Counted from the stretch's first letter, positions 1 through 8,060 are shown. The stretch is DNA of 13,813 nt from Burkholderiaceae bacterium (GCA_022701965.1 JAKONL010000505.1:1-13813), one strand, 5' to 3'. Numbers and translations are program-made. The notes: generated by a model not told the origin, from the sequence alone.

Positions 1-810
1 GAATTGAACAGCCTCGGCCAGCCGCCCGAGCGCGCCGCGCACCGGGCCGAACTCGTCAGGCATTTCGAGCAGCACGCCGAAGCGCTCGACGAAGATGGCA
101 GGCGCCGCCTGCACAGCAATCCGCTGCGCATCCTCGACACCAAGAATCCCGGCATGAGGGACGTGGTCGCGGCCGCGCCGAAGCTCATCGACTTCCTCGG
201 TGCCGAATCGCTCGCGCACTTCGAGGGGCTGCAGGCGATCCTGCGTGCGAACGACATCGCCTTCACGATCAACCCGCGTCTCGTGCGCGGCCTCGACTAC
301 TACAACCTGACCGTCTTCGAGTTCGTCACCGATCGGCTCGGCACCCAGGGCACGGTCTGCGCCGGCGGACGCTACGACGACCTGGTCGCACAGATCGGCG
401 GCAAGCCCGCGCCCGCGGTCGGCTGGGCGATGGGCGTCGAACGCGTTCTGGAACTGGTCAGGGAGCAGGGCGCCGACGTGCCGATGCCCGTGCCGGATGT
501 CTATGCCGTGGTGCCCGACGCCGCCGCCATGCCGGTCGCGCTGCGCGCCCTGCAGGCGTTGCGCGCGGCCGGCGTGTGCGTGCAGATGCATGCCGCGACG
601 GCCGACGGTCTGGGCAGCTTCAAGTCGCAGTTCAAGAAGGCCGATGCCAGCGGCGCTGCGTACGCGCTGGTCTTCGGCGGCGACGAGCTGGCGCGCGGCG
701 AGGTCACCGTGAAGGCGCTGCGCGACGGCAGCGGGGTCCAAAAGGCACGCAATCTGTCCGATCTGCCGGCCTGGGCCGCCACCCTACAATCCCCGGCTCC
801 CAACGACTGA
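1..810 (+). CDS. hisS: Histidyl-tRNA synthetase, C-terminal part (5' end outside window)
   Basis: Cytoplasmic class II aminoacyl-tRNA synthetase that charges tRNA-His with histidine. The frame is open from base 1, so about 269 C-terminal residues are present; the family is about 420-450 long. The TTG at base 4 lies inside the conserved INSLG-type segment and is not a start. Visible signatures are the histidine-binding LVRGLDYY (280-303), the glycine-rich GGRYDD (364-381) and the motif 3 helix [12 protein letters not shown] (421-456), whose Arg contacts ATP. The C-terminal HGTP anticodon-binding domain follows from about base 495 to the stop. yfgM starts 6 bases after the stop, as in the hisS-yfgM-bamB-der operon of E. 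coli. The identification is firm; only the N-terminal half (motifs 1 and 2) is missing. Confidence 0.97.
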   Translation, partial: ELNSLGQPPERAAHRAELVRHFEQHAEALDEDGRRRLHSNPLRILDTKNPGMRDVVAAAPKLIDFLGAESLAHFEGLQAILRANDIAFTINPRLVRGLDYYNLTVFEFVTDRLGTQGTVCAGGRYDDLVAQIGGKPAPAVGWAMGVERVLELVREQGADVPMPVPDVYAVVPDAAAMPVALRALQALRAAGVCVQMHAATADGLGSFKSQFKKADASGAAYALVFGGDELARGEVTVKALRDGSGVQKARNLSDLPAWAATLQSPAPND

Positions 811-816
811 CAGCGC

Positions 817-1503
817 ATGGCAACCCATCTCGATCTCGAAGAACAGGAACAGCTCGATCAGCTCAAGCATTTCTGGAACACCTACGGCACGCTCATCACA
901 TGGATCGTGCTGCTCGCGGCCGGCGCGTTCATGGCCTGGAACGGCTGGCAGTATTTCCAGCGCAGCAAGGCCGCCCAGGCCTCGGCGCTCTACGACGAGA
1001 TCGAGCGCAGCGCGCAGGCTGGCGATGCCGAGCGGATCGAGCGTGCGCTCGGCGTGATGAAGGACAAGTTCGCCCGCACCGCCTATGCGCAGCAGGCCGG
1101 CCTGCTGGCTGCCAAGACGCTGCGCGAGAAGGAGAAGGGCGACGCCTCGCGCGCCGCGCTCGACTGGGTCGCGCAGAACGCCGTCGATCCCGGTTACCAG
1201 GCGATCGCCCGGTTGCGTCTGGCTGCCGAGCTCCTCGACACCAAGGCCTACGACGAGGCGCTCAAGCAACTCGCCAGCCCGGCGCCGAAAGAGTTCGAGC
1301 CGCTCTTCGCCGACCGCAAGGGCGATATCTACATGGCGCAGGGCAAGCGCGACGAAGCCAGGGCCGAGTACCAGAAGGCGTGGTCCGGTCTCGAGGCCCG
1401 CACCGACTATCGCCGGCTGGTGGAGATCAAGCTGAATGCCGTCGGCGTCGACACCCGCAGCCTCGCGGCTGCGACGCCGGCGACCGGAACGACCAAGCAG
1501 TGA
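817..1503 (+). CDS. yfgM: YfgM-family periplasmic TPR-like membrane protein
   Basis: A 228-residue protein of the YfgM family (tetratricopeptide-like domain; E. coli YfgM binds the SecYEG translocon and the chaperone PpiD). A soluble acidic N-terminus (residues 1-23) is followed by one hydrophobic segment, about residues 25-43, rich in I, V, L and A, and then an Ala- and charge-rich helical region with TPR-like spacing. This fits an inner-membrane anchor with a periplasmic domain. The length is close to the E. coli protein (about 206). The ATG is 6 bases after the hisS stop with no strong Shine-Dalgarno, suggesting translational coupling. The C-terminus is Ala/Thr-rich. The order hisS-yfgM-bamB-der supports the call; detailed function here is inferred from E. 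coli. Confidence 0.88.
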   Translation: MATHLDLEEQEQLDQLKHFWNTYGTLITWIVLLAAGAFMAWNGWQYFQRSKAAQASALYDEIERSAQAGDAERIERALGVMKDKFARTAYAQQAGLLAAKTLREKEKGDASRAALDWVAQNAVDPGYQAIARLRLAAELLDTKAYDEALKQLASPAPKEFEPLFADRKGDIYMAQGKRDEARAEYQKAWSGLEARTDYRRLVEIKLNAVGVDTRSLAAATPATGTTKQ

Positions 1504-1522
1504 CCGACTCAGTGACCGCATC

Positions 1523-2668
1523 ATGAAACAACTCGACCGTCTGCCGACCCTCACCGCTGCGCTGCGTCTCGCATCCGCCGTCGTTCTGGTGGCCACCCTC
1601 GCGGCCTGTTCCGGCACCGCCAAACCCAAGCCTCTACCGCTGGCGGCGAATCCGGCGTCCATGGGCGTGCGCCAGGCCTGGACCATCCGCGTGCCTTCGG
1701 TGGACTTTCCGCTGCAGACCAACGTGAGCGGCGACACCGTGACGATCGCCTCGGCCGACGGCACGGTCGTCGCCATCGATGCGCGTTCGGGACAGGAAAC
1801 CTGGCGGGCCAAGGCTGGCGGACCGCTGATCGCCGGTGTCGGCAGCGACGGCACCACGGCGGCCGTGGTCACGCGCGACAACGAGCTGGTCGCGCTCGAA
1901 GGCGGCAAGGTGCTCTGGAAGCAGCGTCTCGGAGCCCAGGCGTACACGGCGCCGCTCGTGGCCGGCCGCAGGATCTTCGTGCAGACCGGCGACCGCACGA
2001 TCAGCGCCTGGGACGGCCAGACCGGCCGCCGGCTGTGGTCGCAGGCGCGCACCGCGGAGAACCTCGTGCTCAAGCGACCCGGCGTGATGTTGGCGGTGGG
2101 AGACACGCTCGTCACCGGCGTCGGCGGACGCTTGGTCGGGCTGAATCCGGCGAACGGCACCTCGCGTTGGGAATCCCCGATCGCCGCGCCGCGCGGCACC
2201 AACGACGTGGAGCGCCTGGTCGACCTCACCGGGCCGTCCTACCGTGCAGGCGAGGTCGTCTGCGCGCGCGCCTACTATGCGAATGTCGGCTGCGTCGACA
2301 CCACGCGCGGCGTGCTGCTCTGGAGCAAGTCCGCCTCCGGTGCGGGTGGCGTCAGCGGCGACGAACGCTTCGTCTACGGAACCGAGTCGAACGGCAACGT
2401 GACGGCCTGGCGCCGTGCCGACGGCGAACGCGCCTGGTCGACCGAGATCTTCCGCAACCGGACGCTGACCGCGCCGCTGTCCGTGGGCCGCGCGCTCGTG
2501 ATCGGCGACGATACCGGGCTCGTGTTCCTGGTGTCGGGCGACGACGGCGCGATGCTCAACCGCATGACGCCCGACGGCTCGCCGATCGCGGCAACGCCGG
2601 TGCTCGCCGGCAACACGGTCGTGATCGTCACCCGCAACGGCGGTGTGTTCGGTTATCGCCCTGAATAA
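1523..2668 (+). CDS. bamB: Outer-membrane assembly lipoprotein BamB
   Basis: An eight-bladed beta-propeller lipoprotein of the BAM complex that inserts beta-barrel proteins in the outer membrane. The chosen start, ATG 1523, gives 381 residues (E. coli 392) beginning with a lipoprotein signal peptide: basic N-terminus, hydrophobic residues about 16-26, lipobox LAAC with the lipidated Cys at residue 29. The frame is open further upstream to 1436, but that would place an Arg-rich extension ahead of the signal and overlap yfgM, so it is rejected. PQQ-type propeller repeats with the pattern DGTVVAID...G.E.W are visible through the protein, for example residues about 78-95 and further along. It lies 19 bases after yfgM and 21 bases before der. 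Position, lipobox and repeats agree, so this is a firm call. Confidence 0.95.
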   Translation: MKQLDRLPTLTAALRLASAVVLVATLAACSGTAKPKPLPLAANPASMGVRQAWTIRVPSVDFPLQTNVSGDTVTIASADGTVVAIDARSGQETWRAKAGGPLIAGVGSDGTTAAVVTRDNELVALEGGKVLWKQRLGAQAYTAPLVAGRRIFVQTGDRTISAWDGQTGRRLWSQARTAENLVLKRPGVMLAVGDTLVTGVGGRLVGLNPANGTSRWESPIAAPRGTNDVERLVDLTGPSYRAGEVVCARAYYANVGCVDTTRGVLLWSKSASGAGGVSGDERFVYGTESNGNVTAWRRADGERAWSTEIFRNRTLTAPLSVGRALVIGDDTGLVFLVSGDDGAMLNRMTPDGSPIAATPVLAGNTVVIVTRNGGVFGYRPE

Positions 2669-2689
2669 CTCTTACCTGAAGGCCCGGCC

Positions 2690-4033
2690 ATGAAGCCAGT
2701 CATCGCCCTGGTCGGGCGTCCCAACGTCGGCAAATCGACGCTGTTCAATCGTCTGACCCAGACTCGCGACGCGATCGTCGCCGACTTCGCAGGACTGACC
2801 CGCGATCGGCACTACGGCAACGGCCGCCAGGGCCGGCACGAGTTCATCGTCATCGATACCGGAGGGTTCGAACCCGACGCGGGCAGCGGCATTTTCAAGG
2901 AGATGGCCAAGCAGACGCGGCAGGCGGTCGCCGAGGCCGACGTGGTGGTGTTCGTCGTCGATGCACGCGAAGGCCTTTCCTCGCAGGACCACGAGATCGC
3001 CAACGAACTGCGTCGCCTGGGCAAGCCCTGCGTCCTGACCGCCAACAAGGCCGAGGGGATGCACGACGGCACCAGGCTGGTCGATTTCTACGAGCTCGGG
3101 CTGGGCGACGTCCACGGGATTTCGGCTGCGCACGGGCAGGGAATCCGCGACCTGGTGGACCTGGCGCTCGCTCCGCTGAACCTGCCGGAACCGGAGGACG
3201 AAGAGGACGACGGCGAGGCGAAGCCGATCAAGCTGGCCGTCGCCGGACGCCCCAACGTCGGCAAGTCGACCCTGATCAATACCTGGCTGGGCGAAGAGCG
3301 GTTGGTGGCATTCGACATGCCTGGTACCACGCGCGATGCGATCACCGTGCCGTTCGAGCGCAACGGCCAGCATTTCGAGCTGATCGACACCGCCGGCCTG
3401 CGGCGCAAGGGAAAAGTCTTCGAGGCGATCGAGAAGTTTTCGGTGGTGAAGACGCTTCAGGCCATCGAATCGGCGAACGTCGTGCTGCTGCTCCTGGACG
3501 CGACGCAGGGCGTGACCGACCAGGATGCGCACATCGCCGGCTACATCCTCGAATCGGGCCGGGCCGTGGTGATCGCAGTCAACAAATGGGACGCGGTCGA
3601 CAGCTATCAGCGTGAACAGCTTCAGCGCCAGATCGAGACGCGCCTGCCGTTCCTGAAGTTCGCCGCGCTGCATTTCATATCGGCGATCCGGCGCCAGGGT
3701 CTGGGTCCCGTCTGGCAGGCGATCGCTCAGGCGCACAAGTCGGCGACGCGCAAGATGTCGACGCCCGTCCTCACGAGGCTGCTTCTCGAAGCGGTGCAAT
3801 TCCAGGCGCCGCAGCGCAGTGGCATGTTCCGGCCCAAGCTGCGCTACGCGCATCAAGGCGGGATGAATCCCCCGGTCATCGTCATCCACGGCAATTCGCT
3901 GGAACACGTCACGGACTCCTACAAGCGCTTCCTCGAAGGGCGATTCCGAAAAGAATTCGACCTTGTCGGCACGCCAATGCGCATCGAATTGAAGACCTCG
4001 CACAATCCGTATGCGGATAAGGAAAAGGGCTGA
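2690..4033 (+). CDS. der: Ribosome biogenesis GTPase Der (EngA)
   Basis: Essential tandem GTPase that acts in 50S ribosomal subunit maturation; 447 residues, close to the family norm of 440-490. The first G domain has G1 GRPNVGKS (residues 9-16), G3 DTGG (56-59) and G4 NKAE (119-122). After an acidic linker near residues 165-180, the second G domain has GRPNVGKS (186-193), DTAG (233-236) and NKWD (298-301). The C-terminal KH-like domain ends the protein, with the conserved pattern [10 protein letters not shown] and [13 protein letters not shown]. The linker is short compared with E. coli and there is no long basic C-terminal tail. A GAAGG ribosome site (2678-2682) lies 7 bases before the ATG. 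The first G4 ends in Glu instead of Asp, noted under findings. Confidence 0.98.
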   Translation: MKPVIALVGRPNVGKSTLFNRLTQTRDAIVADFAGLTRDRHYGNGRQGRHEFIVIDTGGFEPDAGSGIFKEMAKQTRQAVAEADVVVFVVDAREGLSSQDHEIANELRRLGKPCVLTANKAEGMHDGTRLVDFYELGLGDVHGISAAHGQGIRDLVDLALAPLNLPEPEDEEDDGEAKPIKLAVAGRPNVGKSTLINTWLGEERLVAFDMPGTTRDAITVPFERNGQHFELIDTAGLRRKGKVFEAIEKFSVVKTLQAIESANVVLLLLDATQGVTDQDAHIAGYILESGRAVVIAVNKWDAVDSYQREQLQRQIETRLPFLKFAALHFISAIRRQGLGPVWQAIAQAHKSATRKMSTPVLTRLLLEAVQFQAPQRSGMFRPKLRYAHQGGMNPPVIVIHGNSLEHVTDSYKRFLEGRFRKEFDLVGTPMRIELKTSHNPYADKEKG

Positions 4034-4120
4034 TTGCAGAGTGCGTTTAAAGTTCCGTTACCTGCAGTGCCGTTATTTTGGCAGGGCCTTGACGTCGATT
4101 GCTGCAGCGCGGAATCGCTG

Positions 4121-4129
4121 TGTTATGGT
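4121..4129 (+). promoter_or_regulatory. Candidate hfq promoter (extended -10)
   Basis: In the 135-base gap between der and hfq, TGTTATGGT fits an extended -10 (TG-n-TATGGT). A weak -35-like TTGCTG (4099-4104) is 19 bases upstream. Transcription would begin near 4136, giving a leader of about 33 bases. A better -35 match, TTGACG (4089-4094), is too far away (about 29 bases). This was seen by eye only; the gap length supports a separate transcription start for hfq. Confidence 0.4.
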
Positions 4130-4158
4130 CCCTAGTCCAATAACTTTTCCTTGAACAC

Positions 4159-4162
4159 GGAG
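4159..4162 (+). promoter_or_regulatory. Ribosome binding site that sets the GTG start of hfq
   Basis: GGAG lies 6 bases before GTG 4169. The frame is also open from a TTG at 4151, but that would place the ribosome site inside the gene and add six residues not seen in Hfq. GTG 4169 is therefore the start. Confidence 0.85.
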
Positions 4163-4168
4163 AATATC

Positions 4169-4414
4169 GTGAGCAACAAAGGGCAACTTTTGCAAGACCC
4201 GTTCCTGAACACCCTGCGTCGGGAGCATGTGCCGGTTTCCATTTATCTGGTCAATGGCATCAAACTTCAGGGCCAGATCGAATCGTTCGATCAATACGTG
4301 GTGCTTCTTCGCAATACCGTGACGCAGATGGTCTACAAGCACGCCATCTCCACCATCGTGCCAGGGCGTGCCGTCAATTTCTCGGCATCCGAAAGCGACG
4401 ACGCTGCAACCTGA
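4169..4414 (+). CDS. hfq: RNA chaperone Hfq
   Basis: Hexameric Sm-like RNA chaperone that pairs small RNAs with mRNAs. From GTG 4169 the protein is 81 residues. Proximal-face uridine-binding residues are present: Q9, D10, and the Y56-K57-H58 motif of Sm2; the Sm1 core runs over residues about 21-49. The rim basic patch reads RREH (residues 17-20), where E. coli has RRER. The C-terminal tail after the core is only about 12 residues, acidic at the end (SESDDAAT), far shorter than the E. coli tail and like other betaproteobacterial Hfq. It sits after der and before hflX, so the miaA link known from gammaproteobacteria is absent here. The identification is essentially certain. Confidence 0.98.
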   Translation: MSNKGQLLQDPFLNTLRREHVPVSIYLVNGIKLQGQIESFDQYVVLLRNTVTQMVYKHAISTIVPGRAVNFSASESDDAAT

Positions 4415-4428
4415 GCGTTGCGGTGCAG

Positions 4429-4450
4429 GACGGACTCGCTCCGTTTTCTT
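4429..4450 (+). terminator. Possible weak terminator or attenuator between hfq and hflX
   Basis: ACGGA (4430-4434), a five-base loop and TCCGT (4440-4444) form a short hairpin, extendable by one G-T pair, directly followed by a T-rich stretch (4445-4450, five T of six). It begins 15 bases after the hfq stop. The stem is short, so termination would be partial, which could make hfq-only transcripts alongside read-through into hflX. This is inference from sequence alone. Confidence 0.4.
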
Positions 4451-4481
4451 CATCCGTCATCACCGAAGAGTCTGATTCCGC

Positions 4482-5651
4482 TTGTCTGAATCCCTATCTC
4501 GCCAGGAAGGCGCCGTCATTCTTGTCGGCGTCGATTTCGGGCTGCCCCATTTCGACGGCGATCTTGAAGAGCTCGGTCTGCTCGCCCAGACTGCCGGACT
4601 TGTTCCGGTCGAACGCATCGTCTGCAAACGCAAGGCGCCCGATGCGGCGCTGTTCGTGGGCAGCGGCAAGGCCGATGAAATCCGCGAGCTCGCGGAGATG
4701 CATCGGGCGAGCGAAGTCATCTTCGATCAGTCGATCAGTCCTGCACAGCAGCGCAACCTCGAACGGAAGCTGGAGATCGCGGTCTACGACCGGACGTTCC
4801 TGATCCTCGAGATCTTCGCGCAGCGTGCGCGTTCCCATGAGGGCAAGCTGCAGGTCGAGCTGGCCCGGCTGCAGTATCTCAGCACGCGGCTCGTGCGACG
4901 CTGGTCCCACCTGGAGCGGCAGACCGGCGGCGCCGGTGTTCGTGGCGGCCCGGGCGAGAAGCAGATCGAGCTTGACCGCCGCATGATCGGGGAATCGATC
5001 AAGCGCACGCGGGAGCGGTTGACCAAAGTCCAGAAGCAGCGTGGAACCCAGCGACGGCAGCGCGAGCGCCGCGAGACCTTCAACATCTCGCTGGTCGGCT
5101 ATACCAACGCGGGCAAGTCCTCGATCTTCAATGCGCTGGTGAAGGCGCGAGCCTATGCGGCCGACCAGCTCTTCGCCACGCTCGACACCACCACGCGCCA
5201 TCTCTACCTCGGCGATGCCCGCCGGCAGGCGTCGATCTCCGATACGGTCGGTTTCATCCGCGACCTGCCGCACGGGCTGGTCGACGCGTTCAAGGCAACG
5301 CTGCAGGAAGCGGTCGATGCCGATCTGCTGCTCCATGTCGTCGATGCGTCCAATCCGCATCACCCCGAGCAGATGGCCGAGGTACAACGCGTGCTGCACG
5401 AGATCGGCGCTGGCGACGTGCCTCAATTGCTGGTGTTCAACAAGCTCGATGCCCTTGAAGCCGTGCAACAACCGCTCCAGATGGAAGACGAGATGGAAAT
5501 CGACGGTGTGCGGATTCCGCGCATCTTCGTGAGTGCCCACAGCGGCATCGGACTGCCGGCGCTGCGTGCCGAACTGGCGCGTCGTTCGGGCGTCATGCCG
5601 GAGGGCATGCCCTTGGGCACCGCTGCTGAATTGCACGACGAGATCGACTGA
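4482..5651 (+). CDS. hflX: Ribosome-splitting GTPase HflX
   Basis: GTPase of the Obg-HflX superfamily that binds and splits stalled or stress-damaged 70S ribosomes; 389 residues. The N-terminal HflX domain carries GSGKADEI (near residue 60) and GGPGEKQ (155-161), followed by a basic coiled region. The G domain has G1 GYTNAGKS (206-213), G3 DTVGF followed by IRDLPHGLVDAF (from 254) and G4 NKLD (320-323). The start is TTG 4482: an in-frame stop at 4473 excludes anything further upstream, and no ATG or GTG occurs before the conserved ILVGVDFG segment. GAAGAG at 4465-4470 is a distant, weak ribosome site. With a TTG start and weak site, translation is probably low. hflK follows after 38 bases. 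Confidence 0.96.
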   Translation: MSESLSRQEGAVILVGVDFGLPHFDGDLEELGLLAQTAGLVPVERIVCKRKAPDAALFVGSGKADEIRELAEMHRASEVIFDQSISPAQQRNLERKLEIAVYDRTFLILEIFAQRARSHEGKLQVELARLQYLSTRLVRRWSHLERQTGGAGVRGGPGEKQIELDRRMIGESIKRTRERLTKVQKQRGTQRRQRERRETFNISLVGYTNAGKSSIFNALVKARAYAADQLFATLDTTTRHLYLGDARRQASISDTVGFIRDLPHGLVDAFKATLQEAVDADLLLHVVDASNPHHPEQMAEVQRVLHEIGAGDVPQLLVFNKLDALEAVQQPLQMEDEMEIDGVRIPRIFVSAHSGIGLPALRAELARRSGVMPEGMPLGTAAELHDEID

Positions 5652-5689
5652 TTGGGCACAATCCGGTCACTGACACAGAAGCGAATCGA

Positions 5690-7078
5690 ATGAATGCAAA
5701 GCCAGTGTGGAGCCGCTTTCGGGGCATGTTCAACCTGAACGATGGACGTTGGGGCAGGGGCGACGAGCCCTCGTCCGGCAATGGGGAGCGTCCGAACGCG
5801 AACCGGCCCGATGTCGATCCGCCGTCCTCGGGCAACAACGGTGGCAACCGGCCGCGCGGACAGGGTCCCAACCAGGGTCCTCCCGATCTGGACGAACTCT
5901 GGCGCGATTTCAATCGCAAGCTCGGCGGCCTCTTCGGCGGCGGACGTGGTGGCAACAATCGCCCCGGCGGCAACAACGGTTCAGGCAATGGTGGCGGCTT
6001 CAAGCCCGACATGAAGAATGCCGGCTATGGCATCGGCTTGGTCGCGCTCGTGGCCGTGCTGATCTGGCTGGGAACCGGCTTCTTCATCGTCAACGAAGGT
6101 CAGCAGGCGGTCATCACCCAGTTCGGGCGCTATAAAACGACCGTGAACGCCGGTTTCAACTGGCGCCTGCCGTATCCGATCCAGCGCCACGAGATCGTGG
6201 TCGTGACGCAGATCCGTTCGACCGACGTGGGCCGCGACAGCATCGTCCGGTCCACCGGCTTGCGCGAGTCGGCGATGCTGACCGAGGACGAGAATATCGT
6301 CGAGATCAAGTTTGCCGTGCAGTACCGCCTGAGCGACGCGCGTGCCTATCTGTACGAGAGCAAGGCACCGGCCGACACGGTGGTGCAGGTCGCGGAAACC
6401 GCCGTGCGCGAAGTCGTCGGCAAGATGAAGATGGATGCTGCCCTGGCCGAGGAGCGCGACCAGATCGCACCGCGCGTGCGCGCTCTGATGCAGACCATCC
6501 TCGACCGCTACAAGGTCGGCGTCGAAGTCGTGAACATCAATCTGCAGCAGGGCGGCGTGCGTCCGCCCGAGCAGGTCCAGGCGGCGTTCGACGACGTGCT
6601 CAAGGCCGGCCAGGAGCGCGAGCGCGCCAAGAACGAAGCTCAGGCCTATGCCAACGACGTGATCCCACGCGCGACGGGTGCCGCATCGCGCCTGAAGGAG
6701 GAATCCGAGGCGTACAAGGCGCGGATCGTCGCGCAGGCCCAGGGTGATGCTGGGCGCTTCGCTTCGGTGCTCACCGAATACCAGAAGGCGCCGCAGGTCA
6801 CCCGCGACCGCATGTACACCGACGCCATGCAGCAGATCTATGCCAACACCACCAAGGTGCTGGTCGATTCGAGCAAGGGCACGAACCTGCTGTACCTGCC
6901 GCTCGACAAGCTCATGCAGACTGCAGGAGTTGCCGGTGGCGCAGCGACCGTCGACGGGGCGATGCCGAGCGCGATCGGTGGTACGTCGTCGGCGCCGACC
7001 ACCGTGGTGCCCGCGACCTCGGCCACCAACGACGCGCGTGTGCGCGATGACCGTTCGCGCGGACGCGACGGACGCTGA
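5690..7078 (+). CDS. hflK: FtsH protease modulator subunit HflK
   Basis: SPFH/prohibitin-family membrane protein which, with HflC, forms the large periplasmic cage around the FtsH protease. It has 462 residues (E. coli 419). The first ~110 residues are a Gly/Asn/Pro/Arg-rich cytoplasmic region with a DLDELWRDFNRKLGGLF amphipathic stretch. One membrane segment covers about residues 115-134, then comes the SPFH domain starting FIVNEGQQAVITQFG, a long Ala/Glu/Arg helix, and the conserved end LLYLPLDKLM. The start ATG 5690 has AGAAG (5677-5681) 8 bases upstream; Met13, just before FNLNDGRWGRG, is a possible alternative. The extended C-terminus is Ala/Thr/Ser-rich and ends very basic (RDDRSRGRDGR). 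hflC follows after 12-18 bases. Confidence 0.96.
   Translation: MNAKPVWSRFRGMFNLNDGRWGRGDEPSSGNGERPNANRPDVDPPSSGNNGGNRPRGQGPNQGPPDLDELWRDFNRKLGGLFGGGRGGNNRPGGNNGSGNGGGFKPDMKNAGYGIGLVALVAVLIWLGTGFFIVNEGQQAVITQFGRYKTTVNAGFNWRLPYPIQRHEIVVVTQIRSTDVGRDSIVRSTGLRESAMLTEDENIVEIKFAVQYRLSDARAYLYESKAPADTVVQVAETAVREVVGKMKMDAALAEERDQIAPRVRALMQTILDRYKVGVEVVNINLQQGGVRPPEQVQAAFDDVLKAGQERERAKNEAQAYANDVIPRATGAASRLKEESEAYKARIVAQAQGDAGRFASVLTEYQKAPQVTRDRMYTDAMQQIYANTTKVLVDSSKGTNLLYLPLDKLMQTAGVAGGAATVDGAMPSAIGGTSSAPTTVVPATSATNDARVRDDRSRGRDGR
5831..5980 (+). repeat. Gly/Asn-rich low-complexity coding repeats in hflK
   Basis: The 12-base unit GGCAACAACGGT occurs exactly at 5831-5842 and 5969-5980, with a close variant GGCAACAATCG at 5951-5961. 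It encodes repeated GNNG/GGNN blocks of the HflK N-terminus. This is a short in-frame repeat prone to length change, not a mobile element. Confidence 0.6.
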
Positions 7079-7084
7079 GCGCCG

Positions 7085-7088
7085 AGGA
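7085..7088 (+). promoter_or_regulatory. Ribosome binding site favouring the second ATG of hflC
   Basis: AGGA, inside GAGGAA, ends 2 bases before ATG 7091 but 8 bases before ATG 7097. The normal spacing favours ATG 7097, giving a protein beginning MNRIGF, which matches common HflC N-termini. Confidence 0.6.
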
Positions 7089-7096
7089 ACATGAAC

Positions 7097-7996
7097 ATGA
7101 ACAGAATCGGATTCATCGCATCGTCGATCCTGGTGGCACTTGCCCTGCTGAGCTCGACGCTCTTCGTGGTCGACCAGCGCCAGTTCGGCATCGTCTACCA
7201 GCTCGGCCAGATCAAGAGCGTGATCACCGAGCCGGGCCTCAATTTCAAGATGCCGCCGCCGTTCCAGAACGTGTCGTACATCGACAAGCGCCTGCTCACG
7301 CTCTCCAGCATGGAGGCCGAGCCGATGCTGACCGCCGAGAAGCAGCGCGTCGTGATCGACTGGTACGTGCGCTGGCGCGTGACGAACCCGTCGGAGTACA
7401 TCCGCAACGTCGGTCTCGACGAGAACGCCGGCGCGACGCAGCTCAATCGGGTGGTACGCAACGCGTTCCAGGAGAACGTCAACAAGCGTACCGTGCGCGA
7501 CCTGATCTCGGTGCGCCGCGAGGCGTTGATGGCCGACGTGCAGCGCGAAGTGCTGGCGGTCGTCAAGGGCGCCAAGCCCTGGGGCGTCGACATCATCGAC
7601 GTGCGGATCACGCGTGTCGACTACGTCGAGGCGATCACCGAGTCGGTCTACCGCCGCATGGAAGCCGAGCGCAAGCGCGTGGCCAACGAACTCCGATCGA
7701 CCGGCTTCGCCGAAGGCGAGAAGATCCGCGCCGATGCCGATCGCCAGCGCGAGGTGACCGTGGCCAACGCGTACCGCGAAGCCCAGAAGATCAAGGGCGA
7801 GGGCGATGCGCAGGCCGCTGCGGCCTATGCCGAGGCCTTCGGGCGCGATCCGCAGTTCGCGCAGTTCTACCGAAGCCTCGACGCCTACAGGCAGAGCTTC
7901 AACAAGAAGAGCGACGTGATCGTGGTCGACCCGGCCTCGTCCGACTTCTTCCGGGCGCTACGCGGCTCGGGCAGTACGACGCCTGCCAACCGCTGA
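7097..7996 (+). CDS. hflC: FtsH protease modulator subunit HflC
   Basis: Partner of HflK in the HflKC complex that controls FtsH. From ATG 7097 it has 299 residues; ATG 7091 would add two. A single N-terminal membrane segment lies at about residues 4-23, directly followed by the SPFH domain start VVDQRQFGIVYQLG and the conserved GLNFKMPPPFQNV. A long charged helix (EAERKRVANELRSTGFAEG, then KIRADADRQREV) and the typical AYAEAFGRDPQFAQFYRSL segment follow. The protein ends in a short Ser/Gly/Thr tail. It almost touches hflK and is probably translated at a matched rate, as expected for alternating HflK/HflC subunits. The next gene, hisZ, is 90 bases away. Confidence 0.95.
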   Translation: MNRIGFIASSILVALALLSSTLFVVDQRQFGIVYQLGQIKSVITEPGLNFKMPPPFQNVSYIDKRLLTLSSMEAEPMLTAEKQRVVIDWYVRWRVTNPSEYIRNVGLDENAGATQLNRVVRNAFQENVNKRTVRDLISVRREALMADVQREVLAVVKGAKPWGVDIIDVRITRVDYVEAITESVYRRMEAERKRVANELRSTGFAEGEKIRADADRQREVTVANAYREAQKIKGEGDAQAAAAYAEAFGRDPQFAQFYRSLDAYRQSFNKKSDVIVVDPASSDFFRALRGSGSTTPANR

Positions 7997-8021
7997 GCGC
8001 TGCGGACGAAGGCCGACCGAC

Positions 8022-8035
8022 CCCTGCGCGCAGGG
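8022..8035. repeat. Perfect 14-base palindrome in the hflC-hisZ gap
   Basis: CCCTGCGCGCAGGG is its own reverse complement. It has no T-tract after it, so it is not an intrinsic terminator. It could be an operator, a pause or RNA-end hairpin, or chance in GC-rich DNA. Confidence 0.4.
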
Positions 8036-8054
8036 CCGCGTCCTCGCCTGCCGG

Positions 8055-8060
8055 TAGAAT
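8055..8060 (+). promoter_or_regulatory. Candidate -10 for hisZ
   Basis: TAGAAT matches the -10 consensus at five of six bases, in the only sizeable gap (90 bases) between hflC and purA. No good -35 is visible at 16-18 bases upstream; that region overlaps the palindrome 8022-8035. Transcription from it would start near 8067, leaving a leader of about 20 bases with no clear ribosome site. Confidence 0.35.

Noticed and set aside
785..790. TACAAT box at the end of hisS
   Set aside because: No -35 at suitable distance and it lies inside coding sequence 27 bases before the yfgM start; not enough to call.
784..2229. Long minus-strand open frame (481 codons) opposite yfgM and bamB
   Set aside because: It is a mirror of well-recognised plus-strand genes in GC-rich DNA; the translation is low-complexity, with no known fold and no ribosome site.
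2672..4003. Minus-strand open frame of 443 codons opposite der
   Set aside because: Same cause; the plus-strand Der protein is unambiguous.
4061..4085. CCTGC...GCAGG hairpin after der
   Set aside because: The stem is only five pairs around a 15-base loop and no T-tract follows, so there is no support for a terminator.
5631..5662. Promoter-like TTGCAC and CACAAT before hflK
   Set aside because: Poor matches and a spacing of 20 bases; the 38-base gap and operon layout do not call for a promoter.
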